A program made the translations under genes and the position numbers. This document shows, in pieces, positions 28,202-37,290 of a stretch of DNA of 64,000 bases (position 1 is its first letter; the number at the start of each line of letters is the position of its first letter). A model generated the notes under the pieces. The model was given only the letters and a program-made list of their open reading frames with translations. It made no database searches and was not told the origin of the DNA. Location of the stretch: positions 186,001-250,000 of the forward strand of contig NZ_LZDD01000002.1 in NCBI RefSeq assembly GCF_001885095.1. The letters run 5' to 3'. Source of the DNA: Streptococcus bovimastitidis. Its GTDB lineage: Bacteria; Bacillota; Bacilli; Lactobacillales; Streptococcaceae.

Positions 28202-29566
28202 TTAGATTTTTGCAAGAAGATTTGTTAATTCACTAATCTCAATTTCTTCTAAACGATTGATAGTATCCGCAATATCTAAAGCTAATTTAGAATCGATATT
28301 CGCTGTCAATAAATTGTATTTCTCTAAAAGAACATCCCATGTTGCTGGACGTGAAGTAAAACCTTGGTAGTCATCTTTATTGATTTCGTATACTTTACCA
28401 TCATTTGTTTCCACTTCAAGCTTGATAGCCATTTCTTTAGGGAAGCGTTGGCTAAACTCTGGATTTTCTTTAACAGTCACTTTTTGAAGGAGGCTTTGAA
28501 TGTCATCAGCTAAAATACGGTCTTGCTCGTATTGAGCTGGCAATACTTGCCCATCAAGGTAAGCTGCAGAAAGCATGTATGGAAGTGAATGGTCGGCTTC
28601 TTCTTTAACACGAATTGTTTTCTTCTCACCTTCTTCACCACCACCAATGATATTGAAGGCAACATCAAAGGTATCTAAACGAATTTCTTTAATGTCTTCT
28701 GCTGGGATATTTTCTTTATTACGGAATTCAATCAATCCTTCAATTGATGATTGTGAATGAATTTCAGCATTGTAACGTTTGATGATTGTGTCAAGGACAC
28801 GACCTAAACCTTCATTTTCCCAATCAATCTCAAATTGACCAGCAATTGTTTCGTAGAAACCTTTATTTCCTTCAAAAACTTCACGAGGTCCTGTGATATC
28901 ATATTTAGCAAGTAAAGCTGAAGACATTGCTCCACGTGCTGTATTCGGAGCAGCCAAACCTTTCCAGTTTGATAAAGCACCAGTTCTTGTTACACGAAGT
29001 GAGTTGTAACTTGTTCCAGAAATTGAAATAGCGTTAGCAATTTGTTTAGCATCTAAACCTAATGCTTTCGCTGCACCTGCTGCTGCACCATAAGCTTCTT
29101 GAACTGTGTGGTCAAAACCATGTTTACGAACAGGAGCTTCATCTGATAAACGACATTGAATTTGATAAGCAATTGCTAAACCAAGCAAGAAGTCTTTACC
29201 AGTTCCACCATTATGTTCTGTCGCAGCAAGAACTGCTGAGATATTGTCTGAAGGGTGACAAGTTTCGCCTTTTGCAAGATATGAATCATTGTAATCTAGA
29301 TAGCGAATAGTTGCACCATTGAATAAAGCTGCGTAATCAGGAGTTGTTTTACCGCCACCGATTAAAGTTGCTGAACCATCTTTCGTTAAATCATGTGTCA
29401 TTTTTTGAATGCTTTTGATTGTTTCACTCTCTAAAGATCCAATTGCACACCCAATAGCATCAAGAACACGACCTTTTAATGCTGCGATTTCTTCCTTAGA
29501 TAAGTCTTCAAATGATTTCGCATCAACCCATTTACCAATTTGTTCAACTACTGTAAGTTCTGTCAT
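28202..29566 (-). CDS. MmgE/PrpD-family dehydratase
   Basis: 454 aa cytoplasmic member of the family that includes 2-methylcitrate dehydratase and cis-aconitate decarboxylase. Signatures are the early GAIGCAIGSLESETI-like region (DAIGCAIGSLE), IRYLDYNDSYLAKGETCHPSDNISAVLAA, QEAYGAAAGAAKALGLD and HSLPYMLSAAYLDG. ATG 29566 is preceded by AAGGAG; the frame opening at 29611 would begin inside the promoter. First gene of the operon. In context I infer hydration of cis-aconitate to citrate, but decarboxylation cannot be excluded. Confidence 0.88.
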   Translation of the reverse strand: MTELTVVEQIGKWVDAKSFEDLSKEEIAALKGRVLDAIGCAIGSLESETIKSIQKMTHDLTKDGSATLIGGGKTTPDYAALFNGATIRYLDYNDSYLAKGETCHPSDNISAVLAATEHNGGTGKDFLLGLAIAYQIQCRLSDEAPVRKHGFDHTVQEAYGAAAGAAKALGLDAKQIANAISISGTSYNSLRVTRTGALSNWKGLAAPNTARGAMSSALLAKYDITGPREVFEGNKGFYETIAGQFEIDWENEGLGRVLDTIIKRYNAEIHSQSSIEGLIEFRNKENIPAEDIKEIRLDTFDVAFNIIGGGEEGEKKTIRVKEEADHSLPYMLSAAYLDGQVLPAQYEQDRILADDIQSLLQKVTVKENPEFSQRFPKEMAIKLEVETNDGKVYEINKDDYQGFTSRPATWDVLLEKYNLLTANIDSKLALDIADTINRLEEIEISELTNLLAKI

Positions 29567-29593
29567 TTTTTTCTCCTTAATTTTTATAATGTC

Positions 29594-29622
29594 ATTATAA
29601 CGTAAACGCATTCATGCAACAA
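29594..29622 (-). promoter_or_regulatory. promoter with cre-like site for the prpD-prpF-citMHS operon
   Basis: Minus-strand TATAAT (29594-29599), with a weak TTGTTG (29617-29622) 17 bp upstream. TGAATGCGTTTACG (29601-29614, reverse strand) lies in the spacer and matches the cre consensus at 12 of 14 positions. Confidence 0.6.
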
Positions 29623-29670
29623 ATTGATAAATATAATGATAATTATAGCCAAAACCTATTATTCATCATA

Positions 29671-29705
29671 AAAAAGAAGCACTTTTCATAGAAAAGTGCC
29701 TATTT
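29671..29705 (-). terminator. terminator of the mannosylglycerate operon
   Basis: GCACTTTTC and GAAAAGTGC arms (29679-29699) around ATA. On the minus strand the stem is followed by TTCTTTTTT, closing the upstream glycerate kinase unit. The rest of 29567-29802 holds only the adjacent promoter. Confidence 0.8.
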
Positions 29706-29802
29706 TTGGGGATTTTTCTTTATAATTAACAAAATTATTTAGGATTTAAGAGTAATATTTTAAAAAATTGTCGAGTTTTTCCAAGTGTTCTTTTTATGTT
29801 TT

Positions 29803-30861
29803 TTAATCTAAGGCCATAAGAGCTATTATGTTCTCCATAACTTTCTTAACATTATCCAAAGTTCTTTCCGTCTCCATAGCTGCGGCTAGGGTCAAGACTT
29901 GTCTTTGGATGGCAAAGACTCCCGTGAAATAGTCAGAAGTGTTGGTAAATTTAGGAGAAATACTGCCACAAAGGGCAATAACCGGTTTGCCATGTTTTTG
30001 AGCCATTCTAGCTACACCAACTGGAACTTTTCCAGACTTGGATTGCATATCCAGTTGGCCTTCACCAGTGATGACAATGTCTGACACTTTGATCTGTTCT
30101 TCTAAACCGATGAGGTCTGCAATGCTAGGAAAGCCTGCTTCTAATCTGCCACCGAGAATTCTGATCGCAGCGCCTAGGCCTCCCGCAGCACCCGTACCGG
30201 ATATGCTCTGTAGGTCAAGCCCTCTTTGGGTGCTAACCATTTTCGCAAAAGACCTAGCCCAAGCATCACTGTCAGCAATATCTTGAGGGCTTCCACCTTT
30301 TTGTGCTCCAAAAACAGCAGCATAGCCCTGGAGGCCGTAATAGGGATTGGTGACATCTGTCAAACCAATCAGCTCAACATGAGAGGGCAATTGGAAGGAG
30401 TCGCCTGTCAATGAAAAATTCAGACTTTCTAAAAGGCCATAACCCCCATCAGAGGTGCCAGTCCCTCCCAAAGTTAGATAAATTTTCTGACAGTTACGGT
30501 CGATTGCATCCAAAATGAGAGCTCCAAGCCCAAACGAAGTAGCCTGACGATAAGTCTCCGAAGTCGGCACAATCTTATCCAGACCCACAACCTCAGCCGA
30601 CTCAATAAAGGCCATGTTGCCAACCTTCAAATACTTTGCCATAATCGGTCTTTTTAACAAATCAAGGGTCTCAACCTCAATAAATTCCCCATCTAAGTTT
30701 TCTGCTAAAGCAGCAATGGTCCCCTCGCCCCCGTCAGCAATGGCAACCTTGGTCACCCTTGCTTCCGGCATGACAGCCAAAATACCAGCTTCCACCGCCG
30801 CATTGAGCTGACTACTAGTGGCAGAGCCTTTAAAAGAATCAATTGCAATCGTAAAATGCAT
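29803..30861 (-). CDS. glycerate kinase
   Basis: 352 aa, GlxK/GarK-type glycerate 2-kinase, cytoplasmic. The N-terminal IAIDSFKGSATSSQLNAAVEAGI, the phosphate-binding VAIADGGEGTIAAL, TLGGTGTSDGGYGLLESL and the C-terminal VITGEGQLDMQSKSGKVPVGVA are family marks. In the mannosylglycerate operon it phosphorylates the D-glycerate released by the mannosidase and passes it into glycolysis. Four bases after the RpiR gene; last in the operon. Confidence 0.95.
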   Translation of the reverse strand: MHFTIAIDSFKGSATSSQLNAAVEAGILAVMPEARVTKVAIADGGEGTIAALAENLDGEFIEVETLDLLKRPIMAKYLKVGNMAFIESAEVVGLDKIVPTSETYRQATSFGLGALILDAIDRNCQKIYLTLGGTGTSDGGYGLLESLNFSLTGDSFQLPSHVELIGLTDVTNPYYGLQGYAAVFGAQKGGSPQDIADSDAWARSFAKMVSTQRGLDLQSISGTGAAGGLGAAIRILGGRLEAGFPSIADLIGLEEQIKVSDIVITGEGQLDMQSKSGKVPVGVARMAQKHGKPVIALCGSISPKFTNTSDYFTGVFAIQRQVLTLAAAMETERTLDNVKKVMENIIALMALD

Positions 30862-30865
30862 GCTT

Positions 30866-31588
30866 TCACCTTTCAGAATAGGATGTGAAGAGTCTCTCTA
30901 GAACAATCAGTAGGGGCAATTTGTCCGTTACATTTGAACCATCATAAGTCCTCTTCGGACTAATACAATATAGCTCGAGGTCAGCAACTTTTGATAAGGA
31001 ATTATCCGCAAAATGAGTAAGGGAAATGACTTGATGACCTAGTGACTTTGCATCCTTTGCCAGTTGTAAGCCCGGTTCAGTTTCGCCGGTTAGACTTATA
31101 AAGAGGATAGTCTTCTTTTCCTTTTGATTTACTTGTTTTCGTAATTCATGCTCATACTCGATAAAATAAAACTTATTTTCTACAGCATTTAATGTATCTA
31201 CAAAAATTTTTGCCACAAAAGCCGTTGAACCAACTGCAAAAATAATAACTTGTTTACTTTTACAAAATAATTCAATAACTTTCTTATGTTCAATCTGTTT
31301 TATTAAATCAATATTTTTATGAACAAAATCTAAATAAGTTTTTTCTTGCCCTGCTTGCCTATCCGAGCTCTCTTGACATAGCGATTTTTTTAGTTCCAAA
31401 AATCCCGTATATTGAAGTTTATGACATAATCTCGTAATGGTATTAGGAACAGTATAAAATTGTCTAGCTAATTCAATTATTTTGACATCCTGGATTTGAG
31501 TTTTATTCGCACTAATATAATCACAAATATCATCTTCCAAATCAGTAAAGTGCGATTCAAATAGACGTCTTCTTTCTTCAAAGTTCAT
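30866..31588 (-). CDS. MurR/RpiR-family regulator of the mannosylglycerate operon
   Basis: 240 aa. The N-terminal HTH (KIIELARQFYTVPNTITRLCHKLQYTGFLELKKSL in parts) and SIS domain (IIFAVGSTAFVAKIFVDTL; LFISLTGETEPGLQLAKDAKSLGHQVISLTHF in parts) suit sensing of a phosphorylated sugar such as mannosyl-6-phosphate-glycerate or mannose-6-phosphate. GGAGGT before the ATG. It lies inside the operon it probably controls, between the amidase and glycerate kinase. Confidence 0.88.
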   Translation of the reverse strand: MNFEERRRLFESHFTDLEDDICDYISANKTQIQDVKIIELARQFYTVPNTITRLCHKLQYTGFLELKKSLCQESSDRQAGQEKTYLDFVHKNIDLIKQIEHKKVIELFCKSKQVIIFAVGSTAFVAKIFVDTLNAVENKFYFIEYEHELRKQVNQKEKKTILFISLTGETEPGLQLAKDAKSLGHQVISLTHFADNSLSKVADLELYCISPKRTYDGSNVTDKLPLLIVLERLFTSYSER

Positions 31589-31626
31589 GTAATACCTCCA
31601 AAGAAATTATATCATATGACAAGTCG

Positions 31627-32484
31627 TTAATAGTTTTTTACCGTATTTAATAGTTGTAAATAGACTTTTTCATCTAAATCACGTAAAACCGGGAAAAATT
31701 GACGAATGCCCTTTTTATCCATATTTATGGCAACTGTTTGAATTTCTTCTTTATCATAACTAGATTTCGATATCATTGGATAGCCAGGTACCTTAAGTTC
31801 TACATCCCCAGCTTCATAAACGCATGAACCACCCCAGTATTCTGTTGCTCCTTCTTTTCCGACTAGGTTTGTATAAAGGAATGGAATTGTATTTTCCATG
31901 GCTCTCACCTTAACAATCGGTTCAAAGATTTCCTTCTCAAATTTTGGCGATCCTGAAATTCCAACTAGTAAATCTGCTCCTTTAAGAGTCATTAATCGAG
32001 CTAGTTCTGGAAAGAAGATATCATAACAAATTAAGCAAGCAATTTTTCCAATTTTTGTTTGGAACACTTGTAATTCTTGTCCAGTCTTAAAGAAACGACG
32101 ATCGGGAAAAGCGCCATCACCACCCGTATCAGTTGCATGTCCTGGTAAATAGTTTTTGCGCCATTTACCTATATAACCTTCAGGTCCTACTAATACTGCA
32201 GCATTGTATAGAACACCTTCAGCACCCTCTTCCGGCATTCCCCAAATGATATAAATATTTTCTTCTTTAGCTATTTCAGCAAAGTAGTCACTTGCTTTTC
32301 CAGGTATTATTTCAGCCTGATTGAAAAAGTCATCACCGCAATTATAGCCAGTTAAAACAAGCTCAGGAAATACTATTAAATCTGAACCTTCACTTGCAGC
32401 TTCTTGGATAAAACGAGTCATCTTTTCCATATTGCTTTTTTTATCACTGGTAATCGGTGTCATTTGACACGTTGATACTTTCAT
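31627..32484 (-). CDS. carbon-nitrogen hydrolase (nitrilase-superfamily amidase)
   Basis: 285 aa with the complete nitrilase triad: Glu41 in FPELVLTGY, Lys110 in WRKNYLPG and Cys153 in ICYDIFFPE. Hydrolyses an amide or related C-N bond in the cytoplasm. I chose ATG 32484 because it sits just after the mannosidase stop with AAAGTGAG upstream; a GTG at 32496 overlaps the stop. Presence between a mannosylglycerate hydrolase and glycerate kinase suggests an amide of that solute, e.g. mannosylglyceramide or glyceramide, as substrate. That is inference. Confidence 0.88.
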   Translation of the reverse strand: MKVSTCQMTPITSDKKSNMEKMTRFIQEAASEGSDLIVFPELVLTGYNCGDDFFNQAEIIPGKASDYFAEIAKEENIYIIWGMPEEGAEGVLYNAAVLVGPEGYIGKWRKNYLPGHATDTGGDGAFPDRRFFKTGQELQVFQTKIGKIACLICYDIFFPELARLMTLKGADLLVGISGSPKFEKEIFEPIVKVRAMENTIPFLYTNLVGKEGATEYWGGSCVYEAGDVELKVPGYPMISKSSYDKEEIQTVAINMDKKGIRQFFPVLRDLDEKVYLQLLNTVKNY

Positions 32485-32492
32485 AAAATTTC

Positions 32493-35093
32493 TCACTTTC
32501 TATCAAATGCTATGCTAATAATTTGGTTAGGTTCAATGTCATTTAATCTAATTTGTTGATTGGTAACTGAAATATTTTCTTGACTTTCAAGTACATTCTC
32601 AGATAAGTTGACCAATCTAGGATTAGACAGAATTTCCTTATCAAAAACAATTTTGGCATTTTTAAGACTCTCTTGCCCTTCATTTACGATACGGAATATT
32701 AGGCCATCAAAGGTATTTGCCTTTTTCAAAGCATGCATACTTAGCTCAGAATTCTCTACACATAGATAGTCTCTTTCACTAATATGAGATGATATAGTTT
32801 GTGAGGCAAAAGGTGCTTGTTGATACCGATCTGCTTCTTTTGCAATAGCCGTTATTTCTCCGGCAAAAAAGGCATATTCAAATTCATGTGACCCAATCAT
32901 CTCACTGTCTGGTGTTGCGACATGAAGACCTGAGCGACGTCCTGGTCGATAGAGTAAATCTTGTTTACCCATATAATCAGTTGAAGTTAAGAGTGGGATA
33001 GTGATTGAATCCTTATCTACAGTTTCAGGGATTTCATAAGTAACCAATCCTTTATTCAAAATAATCATATTGCTTCCATGGCTCTCAAATCCTGTAAAGC
33101 GTTGCTGTGGATAAACAGGATAGTAAAGTTCTTGCCAATCTTCCCAGTCTATAGCTCGTTCAATTTGATTTTCTCTCCACAAAAGACCAAACTGTTGTTC
33201 TGAAAAATGCTTTTCAGTCTTTTTGTTATTTGCAAAAGACACACTAATTCGGTGATTCTTAACTGTATTCTCAATGTTTGTTTTAAAATCAATTCTTCTA
33301 GAGTGTCTTGTAACTGTCACAAGTGTTTGTATAGAGATATTCGTTGTTTCTTCACTACGATTCGTTACATCACTATCAATTGGTGCCTCCAATTTATAGT
33401 TAATTGCCATCTGAGCTAAGTCTGTCGAATTCACTAAAACTTGCCAATTCTCTAGATTTGCTTGGAAATTTTGATCATTTAGTGGAGGCGAATAGTCATA
33501 TTCATCACCAGCATTTCCATTTTCAATGATGCGATTGAGATGGCTAAATGATTCATTTGACTCTTTATCAAAGTATGTAAAAGTCCCATCAGATTCCAAT
33601 TTTAATGTGAAAAAGTCATTTTCAAAAACTTCATTATTAAAAATTTCTTTTTGCTTCTCTAGACTTCCTGGAATAGCATCTGAAATATCAAAATAATGGA
33701 TACCAATTCCGTTAACTGGAACGCTTAAGAAAATTCTATTCTTATAAAGATAGATATCCTCATTTTTTCCACCAATTTCAATTGTTGTGTCATTAAGATT
33801 CAATTGTTCTTGTGAAATCAAAGTAAATGGGAGATTATCATGACTTTCTGAACAAGAAATAGAGAATTCTTTATGGCTTGTGTAAATATCAATAGTCGTT
33901 TCAAGAAGATCTTGATGAGCATTTAAATTAAAGAGGGCAAACTTATCAAATGATAGTGCTTTATTTCCATCCAAATCCAAAATATCTTCATAAGCAAGAA
34001 TATTTAATTCAGATGCTAATTGAAGCGCCTTATCATAGCGAACTTTCATCTCTAAGTGGGTCTCATCAGTACAAACTGAACAGATGGAATCATGAGCTTG
34101 GTTTTGCAACATATATTTACAAGCATGATCAATTAACCCTTTTGGATATTTTCCAGTTTCTAGAAATCGCAGAGCAGATAATGGTTCAGTTTGACTGAAA
34201 AGTTGTGTTTGCACATCATAGTTTTTTCGTTTTAAATCCGGTCGGGTCATACCAATCCCTACATGGACGCGCATGTTTTTACCTTTTCGGAATTCACCTG
34301 TAACGACCTCTTTATTAACATCATGCTCAAAAACCAAATCTTGGTAGGCTTGTAAACTTGATAAGGTAAATTCATGTTGGCCTTGATAATGGTGATTTAA
34401 ATCTGAAATAATCTTCGGCAAATGCTTTTTAATTTTGCGTTGGTCAAAACCACACATTAACAAAATATGACCAGAAGGTGATGTTTTAGATAGTAGTTCT
34501 ATATTTTCTTCAATAATTTCAATATTTTTGTCAAGATCCAAACTTAAGTCACGCGCATTACCATATCCTTGACTAAGTACAGTAGTCTCCACTTGTGAAC
34601 CATCTTGACTTTTCCAAAGGAAGTTTTCTGAGGCTGTTTCTTCACCAGTCATCCCTCGCCAAAAAAGTGCACGATTATAACCAAATCCATTTAATAATTG
34701 AGGAATTTGTGCCGATTGCCCAAATGAATCAGGAAGGTAACCAATTTCCATTTCATCATGAAAAGCATTGGCCAATTCTTTACCAATTAAAAGATTCCGG
34801 ATAAGTGATTCACCACTTGGAACAAACTCATCAGGCTGTGTATACCAAGGTCCAACAATGATCCGATTTTCTTTAATCAGTTTTACTAAGCTTTCCCGAT
34901 TTTCTGGTTCAATGATTAAATAATCTTCAAAAACGACCATTTGACCGTCCATCACAAAACATGAAAAATCAGAATCATTTTCTAAGGTTTCGATTAAATC
35001 ATCGAAAAAATCAACCAAGCGAACGCGATATTTTTCAAAAGTTTTATGCCACTCTCTATCCCAATGTGTATGAGCAACGATTGAAAATTTCAT
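32493..35093 (-). CDS. mngB: GH38 alpha-mannosidase (mannosylglycerate hydrolase, MngB-like)
   Basis: 866 aa, close to E. coli MngB length. It opens with the zinc-binding VAHTHWDREWHKTF; the nucleophile Asp region is GYLPDSFGQSAQIPQLL (near 157), followed by helical and large beta-sandwich domains. Expected reaction: 2-O-(6-phospho-alpha-mannosyl)-D-glycerate to mannose-6-phosphate + glycerate. The adjacent PTS and glycerate kinase support this assignment over a general mannosidase. Only 60 bp from the PTS gene. Confidence 0.9.
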   Translation of the reverse strand: MKFSIVAHTHWDREWHKTFEKYRVRLVDFFDDLIETLENDSDFSCFVMDGQMVVFEDYLIIEPENRESLVKLIKENRIIVGPWYTQPDEFVPSGESLIRNLLIGKELANAFHDEMEIGYLPDSFGQSAQIPQLLNGFGYNRALFWRGMTGEETASENFLWKSQDGSQVETTVLSQGYGNARDLSLDLDKNIEIIEENIELLSKTSPSGHILLMCGFDQRKIKKHLPKIISDLNHHYQGQHEFTLSSLQAYQDLVFEHDVNKEVVTGEFRKGKNMRVHVGIGMTRPDLKRKNYDVQTQLFSQTEPLSALRFLETGKYPKGLIDHACKYMLQNQAHDSICSVCTDETHLEMKVRYDKALQLASELNILAYEDILDLDGNKALSFDKFALFNLNAHQDLLETTIDIYTSHKEFSISCSESHDNLPFTLISQEQLNLNDTTIEIGGKNEDIYLYKNRIFLSVPVNGIGIHYFDISDAIPGSLEKQKEIFNNEVFENDFFTLKLESDGTFTYFDKESNESFSHLNRIIENGNAGDEYDYSPPLNDQNFQANLENWQVLVNSTDLAQMAINYKLEAPIDSDVTNRSEETTNISIQTLVTVTRHSRRIDFKTNIENTVKNHRISVSFANNKKTEKHFSEQQFGLLWRENQIERAIDWEDWQELYYPVYPQQRFTGFESHGSNMIILNKGLVTYEIPETVDKDSITIPLLTSTDYMGKQDLLYRPGRRSGLHVATPDSEMIGSHEFEYAFFAGEITAIAKEADRYQQAPFASQTISSHISERDYLCVENSELSMHALKKANTFDGLIFRIVNEGQESLKNAKIVFDKEILSNPRLVNLSENVLESQENISVTNQQIRLNDIEPNQIISIAFDRK

Positions 35094-35153
35094 GATATTC
35101 TCCTTTAAATAGCTAATGAAGCTACCATTGATAGCTCCATTAGAATGTCATTT

Positions 35154-37004
35154 TTAAACTTCTTTTTTCAAAGCAACAACAGTAAGTGCAGTTGTTAAGA
35201 TACCTGCTACGAAAGCCACTAAGAAACCAATTGGATTTTCAAATGCCCAAACCACAAAGATACCTCCTGAAGGAATTGAAGCTTTAACTCCCAATCCTAA
35301 GGCTAACGCCCCACCAACACCTGAACCAATGACAAGTGAAAGGATAACTCTCCAAGGATCACGGACTGCAAATGGAATAGCGAATTCAGTAATACCCGTT
35401 AAACCACCGATAATTGCTGTTAAGCGACTAGCTTTCTCTGCTTCAGTAAATTTTTTCGGTGCAATCATTGTTGCAATTGCAAGTGCAACTGGAGGAGTCA
35501 TAATCCCAATCCAACAAGCTGCCATTGGAGCATAGATTTTTTGACCAATCATTCCAACACAGAAAGCAAATGCAGCTTTATTAATTGGACCACCCATATC
35601 AACAGCCATCATAGCACCAATGATAAGTCCTAATAGAACTAAGTTTCCACCTTGCATTGATGAGAGTCCATTTTCCATTGCTTTGTTAAGAGCTTGGAGA
35701 GGACCACCAATACCATACATAATAACAGCAATAGCTGCAGAACCAACAAGTGGAATGATAACCAAAGGTACAATTGGTTTAATAAATTCAGGAACTGGAA
35801 CTCGTTTGATTAATTTTACAATGGCTCCCGCTAGGAAACCAGCAAGTAAGGCACCTAAGTAACCTGCCCCCACAGTATTGGAAAGGAGACCACCTGCCAT
35901 ACCTACAACAAGTGCTGGTTTGTCAGCAATCGAGTAGGCAATATAACCACCCAATACAGGATACATTAAGCCAAAGATTGCTACGCCGACTTCAACGGTT
36001 GTTTTTGTCCAGCCACTATCTACTTTTCCACCACCTAGTAATAGGCCAATTGTTAGAATCATACCACCAGCAACAACGAATGGTAACATATATGAAACAC
36101 CCGTCATTAAATGAGTTTTACCTGATTCGAAAATATCAGACCAGAATCCTTTAGATTCTTTAGATTGTTCCTGGACTTCTGTACGTGAAGCAATCGGTGT
36201 TACTTTATTCCCTTTTTGAAGTAATAAATCATCAATAAGTTTTTCAGCATTTTTAATTGGTGCACCTACACTTGTATCAATCACAGGTAGGCCCTCAAAT
36301 CGGTCTACATCTTTCAGACGAACATCATGAGCGAGAATAACACCAACTGCATTTTTAACATCAGCTGCTGTAATCATATCTTCTACGCCTGCAGCTCCTT
36401 GTTTCTCCACTTTTACATCATAACCTTTAGCTTTACCCACTCTCGTAAGAGCTTCAGCCGCCATGTAAGTGTGAGCTACTCCAGCCGCACAGGCAGTTAC
36501 AGCCAAAATTAAGCCTTTTTCATTTGCCATAATTTTTTCTCCCTCACCAAATTCCAATAGATGCATTGTTTCATCAACTGATTTAGTTTCCATAAAGGCA
36601 TTAACAACATCTTTATCTGCTAATTTCCCTGATAGTTCAGCTAGCAATTTAATATGTTCTGCATTTGAACCTTCTGGAATTGCTAAAATAAATAATAACC
36701 TAACACGATTATCTTCGATAAGTGATGGATAAGCCTCTGGTGTCAATGCTTGACTTAATCTAACAATGGCAAAAGTTGCTTTCTTAACTGTAGAAGATTT
36801 ACCATGAGGAATGGCAAGACCATTTTCAAATCCTGTTACTCCTTCTGCTTCCCTAGCAATTAATGCTTGTAAAAAAGAATCTTTGGATTCAACAATCCCT
36901 TTTTCTTCAAATTTTTGAGATACAAACTCAAAAATGGCAGCCTTACTGGTGAATTCCTGATCTAAAAAAATCAAATCACTACTGGTCGCTTGTCTAAGAT
37001 CCAT
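35154..37004 (-). CDS. mngA: PTS EIIABC, fructose/mannosylglycerate type (MngA-like)
   Basis: 616 aa single polypeptide. EIIA is at about 1-150 with His67 in AIPHGKS; EIIB is at about 163-260 with phospho-Cys172 in TACAAGVAHTYMAAEAL; EIIC is at about 290-616 with some ten TM helices (MTGVSYMLPFVVAGGMI, DMGGPINKAAFAF). Imports and phosphorylates the substrate at the membrane. The sequence alone says fructose-family PTS; linkage to a GH38 hydrolase and glycerate kinase points to 2-O-alpha-mannosyl-D-glycerate. First gene of the operon, AAGGAG before the ATG. Confidence 0.9.
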   Translation of the reverse strand: MDLRQATSSDLIFLDQEFTSKAAIFEFVSQKFEEKGIVESKDSFLQALIAREAEGVTGFENGLAIPHGKSSTVKKATFAIVRLSQALTPEAYPSLIEDNRVRLLFILAIPEGSNAEHIKLLAELSGKLADKDVVNAFMETKSVDETMHLLEFGEGEKIMANEKGLILAVTACAAGVAHTYMAAEALTRVGKAKGYDVKVEKQGAAGVEDMITAADVKNAVGVILAHDVRLKDVDRFEGLPVIDTSVGAPIKNAEKLIDDLLLQKGNKVTPIASRTEVQEQSKESKGFWSDIFESGKTHLMTGVSYMLPFVVAGGMILTIGLLLGGGKVDSGWTKTTVEVGVAIFGLMYPVLGGYIAYSIADKPALVVGMAGGLLSNTVGAGYLGALLAGFLAGAIVKLIKRVPVPEFIKPIVPLVIIPLVGSAAIAVIMYGIGGPLQALNKAMENGLSSMQGGNLVLLGLIIGAMMAVDMGGPINKAAFAFCVGMIGQKIYAPMAACWIGIMTPPVALAIATMIAPKKFTEAEKASRLTAIIGGLTGITEFAIPFAVRDPWRVILSLVIGSGVGGALALGLGVKASIPSGGIFVVWAFENPIGFLVAFVAGILTTALTVVALKKEV

Positions 37005-37046
37005 TTTATTTCTCCTTGCTTTTTATACACTTATTCTACCAATAAA

Positions 37047-37060
37047 AGAAAGCGGTTTCT
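37047..37060 (-). promoter_or_regulatory. cre-like site upstream of the mngA operon
   Basis: AGAAAGCGGTTTCT, nearly palindromic and 12 of 14 against the cre consensus, lies 43 bases upstream of the mngA start, next to a TAGAAT-type minus-strand -10. It suggests CcpA repression of mannosylglycerate use. Confidence 0.5.
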
Positions 37061-37231
37061 GAATTTTTGTAAAATGTTCTGATTTTTTTATTTTCTTTAT
37101 TTTTTTGTGTAAATTACACAAATTCTACATGATTTAATTTATCCAATAAGTATTTCTGATATTACTGATTCTTAATTGTTTTTCTTTCAATTCAGCTATT
37201 TTAAAATACAAGCAAAAACAACTTAACTTAA

Positions 37232-37261
37232 TTTTATAATTATTATATAATAATTATAAAA
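37232..37261. promoter_or_regulatory. 30-bp perfect AT-only palindrome
   Basis: Bases 37232-37261 read identically on both strands (arm TTTTATAATTATTAT). It lies 29 bases before the GTG of the 93-aa gene and so is likely in its promoter. It may be an operator or a cruciform-forming site. Confidence 0.6.
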
Positions 37262-37290
37262 ATCACATATCTTGAGTAAGGAGGACTTCA

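Noticed and set aside
24776..29566. Methylcitrate (propionate) cycle
   Set aside because: PrpD and PrpF relatives are present but there is no methylcitrate synthase, methylisocitrate lyase or AcnD in the window, and the neighbours are citrate genes.
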